Below, in pieces: positions 10,003-18,897 of a stretch of DNA of 64,000 bases. Numbering within the stretch: position 1 is the stretch's first letter; each line of letters begins with the position of its first letter. The notes under the pieces are model-generated. The model was not told the origin of the DNA, ran no database searches, and saw only the letters and a program-made list of their open reading frames with translations. This DNA comes from Platycnemis pennipes (Eukaryota; Arthropoda; Insecta; Odonata; Platycnemididae): the NCBI GenBank assembly GCA_933228895.1, contig OW121851.1:132975624-133039623 (forward strand). The letters run 5' to 3'. A program made the translations under genes and the position numbers.

Positions 10003-10158
10003 TTCGAAAGAGGACGAAAATTTGCAATTTACCGCGTAAAAATACTTTATTCCGACCCGGGTTTCGTTGGCACTGCAACATCGTCAGGTGCCAACGAACC
10101 CAGGTCGGAATAAAGTTTTTTTGTGTGGTAAATTGCAAATTTTTGTCTTCTTTCTGAC
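10003..10158. repeat. fold-back Penelope-like terminus (inverted repeat, about 70-bp arms)
   Basis: Arms 10,003-10,072 and 10,088-10,158 are inverted copies: gcaatttacc, actttattccgaccc and cgttggcac recur as reverse complements, with small indels. The loop is about 15 bp. The left arm plus loop carries a hammerhead-type core on the minus strand, annotated separately. Paired inverted termini are characteristic of Penelope-like elements. Confidence 0.7.
10045..10087 (-). ncRNA. hammerhead ribozyme-like motif in a Penelope-like terminus
   Basis: Minus strand: ctgacga, u, helix II gttg-cagtgc-caac, gaaac, self-complementary cccggg, then the gtc cleavage triplet and ggaataaag. Both conserved boxes (CUGANGA, GAAA) are intact. 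The short self-complementary helix III is the form expected to work as a dimer. Helix I cannot form normally, because the upstream flank is the inverted arm. Confidence 0.6.
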
Positions 10159-10502
10159 ATTTAATTATTATTCAGAGCCAAATACAGGATGTAGTCATTG
10201 GAAATACGTTTTATAATAGTTCCTCGGGGAAATTTCGTAGAAAACCATCGTTTGCTCCATTCCATGATTCCTACCGGGGACTTCAGGATTTGAGCACCTT
10301 TGCTCTTCTTAGCTTCCATTTTTTGGGGTTGTTATGGGTATCTGTATCTCTTGAAAGGATGGGACTTTCAAACGGTAATAATGTCGGTGAATTCTGATAG
10401 CTCGATTTGGTAGCTTTTCTTGTTGAACTGTATTACTTCAAATCGCTGGAACACTGCCGTTCGTCCTGACAACTGCTTTCTCCTCCTCATCTTCCGGCAA
10501 GC
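10159..10502. other. unassigned sequence
   Basis: No gene or repeat recognised between the fold-back element and the next LINE tail. Confidence 0.35.
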
Positions 10503-11060
10503 ATCTATATCTACGCGATACACTGCAAGCCACCGCGAGAATGTGGGGCAGGCGGTGAAGATCACTAAACATGCACTATTGATATTCAACTAGGCTACTG
10601 CATGGAAACATGCTTGATAATAGGGTCACATACAGTTAGATGGTCAGTATCTACATGGAAATATAGGGATAAGTTCTTAATACATGCATCATCACTACAG
10701 GGACAAATTACATTATGAATCTATCGGAACGACAATATGTCACTCTAATATTACTTATCTGGTCTAATCTTGATTAATACGCTGGTGTTTTTACTATATA
10801 TCTAACATGTTCAGTAAAGCTATCAGTTTTAGATTTCTGCAATAGATTTAAGCTGTACTTAAACCTATGATATGATAATGATTTACAACTTAATTCTTCC
10901 ATTAATTCTGATACGCTACTAAACCTATTGTACACCTTTTAACAAACTAACCTGCTCTGTGCTGCGTAGTCTAGCTCTCTAATCAAACGCAATTCATTTG
11001 GATCCCATACACTGGCTACATATTTAACGTGGTGCCTAAGCAGTGAAAAGTAACATCGCT
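10503..11060 (-). repeat. LINE family 1 3' fragment
   Basis: Tail complement catctatatctacgcg, hairpin, then antisense 3' UTR and C-terminal coding. It reaches ggatcccatacactggctaca, the complement of the VWDP motif region near 11,000. A deletion removes most of the 3' UTR between the gggacaaatta word and the preceding cactacag. Subfamily words (cctcactacag, gataatagggtcacat) group it with 36,686 and 63,268. Confidence 0.85.
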
Positions 11061-11663
11061 AACGCGAAGTTCGTGTCCGTGTTGCGTTGGTGGAAGCGTG
11101 TTTGCTCCGAGATGCGTGCCTCTTCCCTCAGAGATGCAGGGGCCAGCCTGTCACGTGGACGTTATCTTGTGCGTCTGTGGACGTGCGAAGAGCTGTTTTT
11201 ACGTAAGCTCCACGCTTGTAAGGAACCTCCCTGCAAATATCTAAGCATGCTGCCGAGTAGTGTTGCCAGTAATAGGTATTTCTCATTTCCATAAATGACC
11301 GCAACCGTTTCATACGATAGCTGCCCCTTAGGGGCGCACATTCATGCATCTGGCCTCCATTTCTGGCACATTCTGGTTGGCTTGGTGAGACGAGGTGTGA
11401 GGATTGATGATTGGTTCCGACTCCAAGAGTGCACTTCCGTCGTCATCATGAGCACCGCCATGTTGAATTTTGCTCTCGGCCTTGACTTGCTTGTTTTTTA
11501 TGGTTTCCGCTCCATTCCAACGTCTCTCTCTCTCGCACTTGCCTTCGTCGGTGTTTTTATCCTCGTTTTCTTGGAATGGGTGTCTGTGCGCATGTAAATT
11601 CATCCTGATTCATATATTCGGGGACGAATCAGTCCGTGTGTGTGGGCGCCTGCATAATCCTTG
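11061..11663. other. unassigned sequence
   Basis: Overlapping frames on both strands (11,043-11,294, 11,295-11,597, 11,328-11,603) show no recognisable domain. No repeat family identified. Confidence 0.3.
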
Positions 11664-12325
11664 TACAATCAAACCTCCCAACTGTGGAAACATTTTGGAC
11701 CGGAAAAATTGTCCGCTATTGAAAGGTGTCCGCTATTTAGAGCGGACCAAAATTAGGACAGATTTTTCTATGCAGGAACTACGATGCGTTAAAATATAAA
11801 GGTATTTAATATGTCGCATTAAATGTTTATGTTATAAAACTTTGATAAATAAATCCTTGTAATAAACAATAATGGAAATTGCACTTACAATTACACACTT
11901 TTTAATCCATAGAGCAACTATAGGCACCACCATGATCAAAACAAAAATCTAAAAGAGATAAGTAGCAGTGTAATAAGCAGAGAGTGGAAAAGAAAGAGGC
12001 AGGAGCATTTACTCGTAGACAGACTCAGATTTCTCCCTAAATGCTAAGAAAAGGCTTTTTCTGGAAAAGTTCCTTTGGTACACATATTTACTTCATGAAA
12101 TAGGGTTTTATATCAAAGGGAAGAGAAATTTTTGGAGGATAGTTAATAGTGTGTGTCCGACAATCCAGGTATTTGAAGAAATAAATGGTTCTCTCTCTTG
12201 TCCGCGACCGTTATTGAGAGTGTCTGCAATTCAGAGGTTTTTTGTTTTGCTCCCGGAGATTGAAAAACTGTCCGTTTTTAGGAGCCCTACGCTATTTGGA
12301 GATGTCCTTTATAACGGAGGTTTCG
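11664..12325. mobile_element. pogo/Tigger-like DNA transposon remnant
   Basis: The left end acaatcaaacctccc and, about 650 bp on, the right end ataacggaggttt are inverted. They match the typical caatcaaacctc... and ...gaggtttg ends of pogo-group elements, which integrate at TA (tgta precedes the left end). Inside are repeated tgtccgctattt-like words near both ends. No transposase frame is visible, so it is non-autonomous or decayed, and the last bases of the right end are replaced by a SINE-like B-box. Confidence 0.5.
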
Positions 12326-12380
12326 AGGGTTCGAGTCCCGCCTGAGTGTGTTTTTTCACCGCTCAGGACATGATTGTGTG
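12322..12380 (+). repeat. SINE fragment (B-box side)
   Basis: The B-box gagggttcgagtcccg is followed by cctgagtgtgttttttcacc, resembling the junction of the SINE at 41,513 (ggttcaagtcccggctcag...ttttttctc). The tRNA 5' half is missing, replaced by the pogo-like end. Confidence 0.45.
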
Positions 12381-13207
12381 TGGTCGTATGTCGTTAATTG
12401 TTGTTAATACCCCGATGTAAAGGTATAGGTGATGTATAGGTGCTGTTTTCGGTGGTAATGGGAAAAAATTACTTTAATGACTTAGGGTAATAATTTTGAA
12501 GATTATCGACATGGTTTGTTTGAATTATCATGGCTCGTCATTCAAGCCCCCTGCGTTTGATTTCTGAAAGCCATGAGTCAGTTTGCGAAGCCATTATTAC
12601 TCTCTTAACCCAAAGTTAAGTATGTCTTATTAGTGAGAGCCCAATACATAGTCAGGCTAACGGCGAGCAAGATTCTGGCGTCAGGGTAGAATCCTCCTCC
12701 TAGGAGGCGGTTCTTCCTTGTGCCGCCTGTGGATTTTCCAGGATAATCTGATAATTGATCTGGAATTAGTCAGTTTGGGTTTTTTTGGGCATGTCATCTT
12801 CAGGGTTTGAATCCGCGATCCTTAGTCAGTATTCCAACGCTATTCTAATTTTTAGGGTGCATTTCTCATTATTATTGGCTAGAGGAATTTGGCATTATGA
12901 GCTAGGAAAGGAACTCTTGGTTATTTTTTCGTCACTGTTCAAGTTTTGTGTGCGGTTACCTTTTTTGTCAGTTCGTACGTACACCACCCGTCGGTAATAC
13001 CTCATAAGTGTCTCCCTTTATTAGTGTTTGGTCAGTATTCAATTCACGACCACTCCACTCCCTTCCGGTTTCACTTGCGCTGCAAGTGCCTAGTGTTGTG
13101 ACGAAAAATTGCATAGCACGATGAACCGGATTACGTTCTTCCTGGAACAGTAATGTGGTACTAAAGCCGAGTTATCGAAAGCGAGTTGGTTCCGCTTCCA
13201 CTTTTAA
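12381..13207. other. unassigned sequence
   Basis: No gene recognised. The 70-codon frame at 12,785-12,997 has no known domain. Confidence 0.3.
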
Positions 13208-13605
13208 TATCTACATCTACGTAATACCCTGCGAACCTCCGCGAGGGTGTGAAAATCATACATGCACTACTGACATGCAACTAACAATAAGAGCTACAAG
13301 GATATACATGGAAACAAGTTAGGTATAGAAGTCATGTGCAACTATATGGTTAGTGACCACATAGTAACGAAGTGGTTGCTGATTAGAAAGATTTCAATAA
13401 ATATATTTATCTGGCATGGCATTTAAAATCTATCGGTACGACATTCTATCTCTCTAATCTTGATAATCTGATCAAACCTAGCATAATACACAGTAGTTCT
13501 TAATACATATATCACGTCATCTGTAAACAGATCAGCTTGGAATTTACTTAAAATGTTTAGCCTAAAATTTAACCTGTGTTCTGATAGTAAACGCGAGCAA
13601 GATAG
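13208..13605 (-). repeat. LINE family 1 divergent subfamily, 3' fragment
   Basis: Tail complement atctacatctacgtaa and a shortened hairpin (the ggcaggg side is deleted: gagggtgtgaaaatc). Then tatcggtacgacattctatc and the complement of LNILSKF-type coding. The best internal match is the copy at 63,268, with which it shares cagtagttcttaatac-type words. Confidence 0.8.
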
Positions 13606-14325
13606 TATATATATGTTTAAGTGTTTTTCGGTACAACTGGAAAATGATTTCCTCAGTGAATAGCTCGTGTTTCTGTGGATACGTTTGCTTTTGAGGGTAC
13701 GTCTCCCGACTGTTGTGAAAGGGGTTCAAAGTACTGGCGTAATATCTTAAGTTTCACTTTCTGAAGCTCCTTGGGGATCCCGCACGTGGTGCGTAATTAA
13801 TGTTTGCCGTGAAGTCTAAAGCGTTTTCGTGATGCTGTGTGTCGCCGGGCCGAAGGGCGGTGGGAATCGATACCACTCACTCGCTTCGAGCATGCACCAC
13901 TGCCGCCAGCCAAGGGTTTGCGCGGTGTTTCGTTTGAGCGTTTCCCCAGTCGCAGCCGGTGGCGGGCTCGTCGCCGTTCTTCCTCGTTTGCTATGCTGCG
14001 CGCAGCGGAATGGTACGAAGCAGTCCGGGGCGTGTCCGGAGGATGATCAATTAACAGTGGAGGCGAGATGCGTGCTATCGCGGACACGAAAGAGGAATCC
14101 GAAACGTCCCCGCGGCAAACGCGTTTTATTCTTTACTTGCCGAAGGATACCCGCGAAGTAAATCTGCTGCAAGTCCACAGAGGAATCACGCGTCTCTCGT
14201 TATGTATTATTTATTGGGTCTATATTGATGTTTGTGTTTGAGAGGTGTGCTGCTATTAGGGACGAGTATAATATGAACCCCATCCTACTGATACAATGGT
14301 ACATATCAAACGAAGTTTGTTAGAC
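13606..14325. other. unassigned; GC-rich 13,800-14,110
   Basis: Frames at 13,829-14,161 and 13,797-14,087 overlap on opposite strands in CpG-rich sequence, with no known domain. It may be an island, but nothing confirms a gene. Confidence 0.3.
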
Positions 14326-14714
14326 TGGACTACGGTAGACTGGACCACAATCACAAAATTAGAGCAGTTCATTGCCGAACTGACAGATTCAAAATGTCCT
14401 TCTTTCCTCGTGCAATTAGGGATATGAATAACTAGTAAATGTATCCAATAGCATAAATACGAGTGGATATGGATAGCATAGGTAGTTGGCATGTTGGTAT
14501 AAGGACTTTAATCTAACCCAACTAACGACATCATATTGGAAGCTTGCTTTGCTATTTTTATCTTTTTTTAAATTGTGCAGTTTACTAGACCAGACTAGAA
14601 TATAGCTACTAATCCTTTTTTATGCATGATAAGTAATGCGTTTTTGGTGTGAATTCACCCCCTGCCACACACCTTCATTTTAGATTGCAGGGTACTATGT
14701 GGAAGTAGATGAAG
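14326..14714 (+). repeat. LINE family 2 3' fragment with terminal hairpin
   Basis: Enters at the complement-free coding word tacggtagactggaccac (YGRLDH), then KIR..HCRTDRFKMSFFPRAIRD. This is followed by the 3' UTR and ccccctgccacacacc, with a mutated right stem (tagattgcaggg) and tail tggaagtagatgaag. Confidence 0.85.
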
Positions 14715-15495
14715 TATGATGACCGCTTTACATGTCCTCTCGTCTTACGCGTAAAGAAAGACAAATGCCCATTTCGCATGCATGCACGCCATATCCTCGG
14801 GGCCTTATTGATTAATTTCGCCCGCTGCTCGGGGACAAGTACTCGGAGATCTATGATTTGCATCAACTTCTTACTCCGTGGGTGATGCGTATCGTTTTTT
14901 ACGCGCGCATACCTCTCGACGGCGTCCTCCCGCCGGCCAACTGACCATCCCCTATATTCCCATCCGCCCCCGCCTCCACTCTCTCCGCACGGCTGCGAAG
15001 GGGGCGGAGGGGGAACAGCTCTCGCTTCCATTTCTCGCGGAACCCCGACCACTCCCACTCTAGGGTCCGTTGCCTCCGCGGGGGATGCTGGGAGCCGTCG
15101 CTTTGGGGAGGGGGCGGGCGGGACGAGGTTAGGAGGCAAGGGTTGCCTGCCACTCTCCCTCCCCTCTCCCCTCCCCTCCGCCTTTCGTCGCCCGCTCCCC
15201 CACCCGAACTTCCTGGCACTAAGCTACCGCGAGGACGAGGCCGCCCGGCTACCCGGCCTCCCCTCCCCTCGGACCAGCTGCTGCCGCCGCCGTCGACACT
15301 TTCTCACCGCCGCCGTCTGCCCCTCCTGGAATCGCTATTTGCTTGGCTCATCTACGTTCACTACAGCAGCCTAGCGGAGGGTGTGTTAAGTCGACGGCCA
15401 CGACAAAGAGGGAGACGAGAAAGATAGGGAGATGAAGAATGATGAGGAAGGCACCATCCTCAGCTTTGATATTTTATGTTGCCGTTGTGAACAGC
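14715..15495. other. GC-rich, pyrimidine-skewed tract without recognised gene
   Basis: 14,900-15,340 is strongly GC-rich with clustered ccctcccc words on the plus strand. Frames on both strands (14,675-15,139 minus, 15,143-15,427 plus) are Pro/Arg/Gly-rich shadows. It could be a promoter island or low-complexity sequence. Confidence 0.35.
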
Positions 15496-15499
15496 AAGC

Positions 15500-15710
15500 G
15501 TGTTGACAGTTGATAGAAGAAAAAGGTTTCCTGGTTCTGGAATCAAACCCCGTACCTTTGGCTTGCCGGGCCAATGCATAGGCACGCCCATGATTTCAGC
15601 CCCAAAGGCAATTTTCCATTGGTCCGGCAAGCCAAAGGTCCGTGGTTTGATTCCCGGACCAGGGAACCTTTTTCCTCTGATCATTGTGAACAGCTTTGTC
15701 TGAATTAGTT
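15500..15710. repeat. fold-back pair of a tRNA-like SINE (SINE E)
   Basis: The minus copy at 15,500-15,585 and plus copy at 15,610-15,710 share, in inverted order, ccggcaagccaaaggt, gtttgattcc (B-box) and a ggaacctttttc junction. The frames through each arm translate to near-identical peptides (RFPGSGIKPRTFGLP and RFPGPGIKPRTFGLP), which only reflects the inverted duplication. Confidence 0.75.
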
Positions 15711-15713
15711 CTT

Positions 15714-15968
15714 GGCTCGCTTATCCTATCGGCCAACCTCTTCATCCCGGCATAATTCTTCTCTTTTACACACTTCGCGACTTGCTCCATATTTGGGTTC
15801 ATGATCGTGGAAGAACGGCAAAGGAAGGCTTCGTATGAGATGTATGGAACATTTAGTGAAAGATGTGAAAGACAGGAATTACATTAATATGAAGAGGTTG
15901 GCTGATGGAAGAGTCGAGTCGAGGGCTGCGTCAAACCAATCCTAGAATTGTTGACTGATGATGTGAAT
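15714..15968. repeat. fold-back pair of RTE-like LINE 3' ends
   Basis: Minus copy 15,714-15,798 (tcggccaacctcttcat...ttctcttttacac) is followed by a plus copy 15,800-15,968 (cgtatgagatgtatggaac...gaagaggttggctgatgg...gcgtcaaaccaatcctag). The plus copy ends in the palindrome-derived sequence and a gactgatgatg tail. The two arms cover the same C-terminal segment (VKEKNYxxMKRLADR in translation). Confidence 0.8.
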
Positions 15969-15982
15969 GAATCATTCATTCA

Positions 15983-16161
15983 AATAAAGAATCCAACACC
16001 TATGTATGTTTCCACTGGCACAACTAGTTTCAACACATAGGCGTCATCTTCATGTACCAACCAGACCAGACAGTACCAGACGCCTATGCGTTGAAACTAG
16101 TTGCGCCAAATACATTCAGTGGAAACATACATAAATAGGTGTTGGATTCTTTATTAGAACA
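15983..16161. repeat. fold-back Penelope-like terminus with degenerate hammerhead
   Basis: Inverted arms 15,983-16,045 and 16,078-16,157 share aataaagaatccaacacc, atgtatgtttccact, aactagtttcaac and cataggcgtc as reverse complements. The minus strand near 16,056 reads atgaagatgacgcc...gttgaaac, a hammerhead-like order. The first core base is changed (ctga to atga), and gtt replaces gtc, so activity is doubtful. Confidence 0.6.
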
Positions 16162-16199
16162 TGAATTTCCGCGTGGTTAAACCGCAAAGTATTGAGTGA

Positions 16200-16535
16200 A
16201 TCATTCATTCTTTCATCTGTGTTTTCAAGTTTGTTTCCGTACTAATAGGCTCTTCAGACCGGGAGGTAAGATACAAGGATGGGAATGGAAGGGAAAGCGG
16301 GAAGGGTGGAGAGAAACCCGGCGTGCGTCGGCATTATCCTGCTCTTAACGAAAAGGCGCCAAGGGGACCACGGTTTACATGTCCCATCCGACGGACAGAA
16401 TACTGTACTCGAATGTTCTACAATAAAACACTCAAGTAGGGACCGGTTGACTAATATCTTCCACGGCCGGGTCTTGAACCCGGGCCCTCCCGGTGAGAGG
16501 CCAATATTCTAACCACTACTCCATCCCGGTCACGT
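16200..16535 (-). repeat. tRNA-derived SINE B, full-length-like
   Basis: Reading the minus strand: tRNA-like head (agtagtggttagaatattgg A-box region, gggttcaagaccc B-box), then a body with cactcaagtgg complement words, ccgtccgtcggatggg, and ggtttctctccaccc. It ends in a tail related to cagacttgaaaacac. The body matches the other SINE B copies at 16,868, 23,625, 35,095, 45,165 and 53,953. Confidence 0.8.
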
Positions 16536-16689
16536 TAATTCCCTCTGGCGTAGTGCAAACCTCCGCCTGTGTGGTGGTCGTTTGAGGGAATGAGAGATTT
16601 TTTCGTCACCCACTGCGGCACACCCTCTTTCTTATTTAGCCGACATGTGGACGCCATGTACCCGCTGGCAGACACGGATGCCGACTGTC

Positions 16690-16866
16690 TCTAACTCGCG
16701 TGATTTGATTCAAGAATTGCGACCTTGCCGCGAATATCTTAGCGGAGTCACCCGCTGAAAATGCACAGTAGTTGAATTTCCACAGGGAAAAAATCCTCCT
16801 CGACCGGAATTCGAACCTGGACCCCTGATTTCCGGCTGTGTACTCGACCAGTTAAACTGCCGAGGC
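16690..16866 (-). repeat. tRNA-derived SINE A
   Basis: Minus strand: head with ggcagtttaactggtcgag and B-box ccaggttcgaattccgg, junction ggattttttccctgtgg, then body tttcagcgggtgactccgc and caaggtcgcaattcttgaa. Same family as the palindrome at 4.8-5.0 kb. It lies directly upstream of a SINE B copy. Confidence 0.8.
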
Positions 16867-16867
16867 T

Positions 16868-17200
16868 TCCTGGTTAGTTGGTTATTCAGGGGAGGCGACC
16901 GACAGCGAAGGTCATTTGCGTCATTTAGGACAGGTGGTAATTGGGATATGGTAGGAGTTCTTACGGAACGGAGGAAGGGTGGAGAGAAACCCGGCGTCGG
17001 CATTAGCCTACTCTTTACGAAAGGTGCCAAGGAGACCACGGGTTAACGTACCACCCGACGGACGGAGTGGACTGAACTTGAATGCCCTCCACTAGGCACT
17101 CAAGTGGGGACCGGTTTGCCACTGAAAAATCCGCCACTGCCGGGAATCGAACCCGGCCCCTCGGGATGCCCCTTCCCCCTTCTCCCCTGTTGAACTCTAG
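16868..17200 (-). repeat. tRNA-derived SINE B, second subtype
   Basis: Minus-strand head with B-box gggttcgattcccggcag, then gtccccacttgagtgcc, accgtgg-type and ggtttctctccaccc body words. The 3' part (cctcccctgaataacc) differs from the 16,200 copy, so two tail subtypes exist. The 53,953 copy shares this tail. Confidence 0.8.
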
Positions 17201-17239
17201 AAGGCTTTAAGGACAAGATATGATATTGTCCTTTGAGCC

Positions 17240-17340
17240 CTTTAAATCAGGGGGAAATCAGGGGGTCCGGTTTCGAATTCCGTCGAGGTGGATTTTTTTC
17301 CTTGCGGAAATTCAACTACTCGCATGATTTGAATTGACCA
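17240..17340 (+). repeat. SINE A fragment
   Basis: Plus-strand aaatcagggggtccggtttcg, then gtcgaggtggattttt and ccttgcggaaattcaac, matching the anticodon-to-body part of SINE A. The tRNA 5' half is absent. Confidence 0.65.
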
Positions 17341-17395
17341 AGTCCTCCTAATTCCTGATTCTAAGTTTCCTTCGAGTCTCTTGTGCCTCTAAGCC

Positions 17396-17566
17396 AGTGG
17401 TTGCTAAACTTTTTCGTCATCGGAGCCCTTTTCGAAGCAAAGGTTTCTCGTGCAGCCCAACAGCCAAACAAGATGTTTAGTGTATAGTATCATTGCTGGA
17501 GTGAACAGTCGTAGGGTTAATATTGCTATAAAAATTCCATCTTTGGTCCTAAATGTTTATTGCTAT
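17396..17566. mobile_element. hAT-like element end, interrupted by the Gypsy insertion
   Basis: ccagtggttgctaaacttttt at 17,397 resembles the common hAT terminus cagtggttctcaaac. About 170 bp of AT-leaning sequence follows before the Gypsy LTR. The opposite end is not found beyond the LTR element, so the assignment is tentative. Confidence 0.4.
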
Positions 17567-18105
17567 TGGACCGCCCAAGGGTCCGTGGGAGGGGACCAAC
17601 AAAAAGACTCGCGTAGGCTAAACAAATTTAATCACATTAAATAGCACAGGAGCACGCTAAGGCCGGAGCAGAGGAGGGTGATGGTAAAGATGGCGAGAAC
17701 CAGAGGAAATAGGGGAATGAAGGGGGAAGGTGAGGCGGCGATACCTGCCGAGGACCGGGCAGCCGATGACGGTGACCAGAGGCGTCGTGCCGTTGACGAG
17801 GGGGAGCTCCTTCAGGCGTCTCGGCAACATAAACTCGACGGCAAGACTCCCCCGAGCTCGGACTCCGCTTCCACTTAAATACCGGACGTCCCATCGGACT
17901 CGGGTGCCATATTCCATCAGAAGACCGAAAGCCCTCGGCCCAGGAGCACCGCTCCCGACTCCCCCAGGAAGGAGGAAAGGGAAGGGGGGGGTGGCCTCGC
18001 CAACGGACGAGCTGGACGGCTCATCCTCGCGCAGCACCGCGGGAACCACACCCCGGAGGAACGAAGGGGGGGGGGGGCTCACTAACGGGCGAGGCGTACG
18101 GCTCA
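17567..18105 (-). repeat. Gypsy 3' LTR
   Basis: 539 bp, identical by eye to 23,081-23,619. On the minus strand it carries a TATA-like tatttaag (17,874-17,881) and further on an attaaa polyadenylation-type word (17,627-17,632). An imperfect internal duplication occurs near its start: aacggacgagctggacggctc-type and aacgggcgaggcgtacggctc-type words about 80 bp apart. Confidence 0.95.
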
Positions 18106-18117
18106 TCCTCCCTCCCT
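18106..18117 (-). promoter_or_regulatory. Gypsy polypurine tract
   Basis: On the minus strand cagggagggagga sits immediately before the 3' LTR start tgagcc. A purine run at exactly this place primes plus-strand DNA synthesis in LTR elements. Confidence 0.75.
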
Positions 18118-18897
18118 GCCGGTGAACCAAAGCACTGGGTGGTTTGGTACGGTGATCCGGTCGATTAACCTTTGCTACTCTCCTCGCGACGCGCCAGCAC
18201 TCTTCTTCATATGGGACGGGGTAGGAGCTGGGGGGGGGGGGGAGGGAAGGTTACGTTTGCCTTAGCCTGCTCAATACAAGTATATGCAATTATTTTTCTC
18301 TTTTACAATCATACATCCTTGATTGGTACCAATGGTAATGACCAGGATAACATCACGTTTATAAACACTCTTTTTTTGCAACAAAAAAAATGAACTGGCC
18401 CCGTGGGCGAAAAGCATCAACATTTGGTAACAAGCCATACACAGATTTTTTAACAAACAGTCCTAACAATCGTACGACATTCTTAAGTTGCCTCCAGAGA
18501 AAAGAACAAAATAGCAACTTATAACATGGTAACAATAAACAAGAAAATATACCAAAAATCGGAGACGAAGAACAATACCCCAGCCGACTATGGCAATTAA
18601 GACATCAAGCTAGAAAAAGAAAATCCCGCCGGGCTCCCACAACTAGCCCAAAACTAGGAGGGGGCGGTAAGGCAAAAACTATCACTCGTTGAGGCGAAGC
18701 AGTCAGCAGAACCTAAGGGAAGGGAGGAGAAAAAAAAGAGAAGAAAAAAAATGGAGGCCAAAAAACCTCCCTAAATTAATTAACGCGAAGAACAACCAGT
18801 CCCTGCTGGTCGCTGACAACGGCCGCCCGCTCCGAGGCTGGTGCCCCGCCAGGTAGGGGATTAGGAAGTCTGAGGTTTGGAGGAATGGGACAGGAAT
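18118..18897 (-). other. Gypsy 3' noncoding region
   Basis: About 780 bp between the pol stop and the polypurine tract with no long frame. It holds a 13-base G run on the plus strand near 18,230 and a purine-rich plus-strand block at 18,715-18,760. Either an untranslated region or the relic of a lost third frame. Confidence 0.7.

Noticed and set aside
15460..15703. Small protein RFPGxGIKPRTFGLP on both strands
   Set aside because: The matching peptides come from the inverted SINE pair read on opposite strands.
17637..18130. Protein-coding genes in the LTRs (several frames, duplicated at 23,151-23,687)
   Set aside because: They are identical shadows within the two LTRs, Arg/Pro/Gly-rich and on both strands.
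18118..18897. Env-like third frame in the Gypsy element
   Set aside because: No minus-strand frame of useful length between pol and the polypurine tract; the element is gag-pol only.
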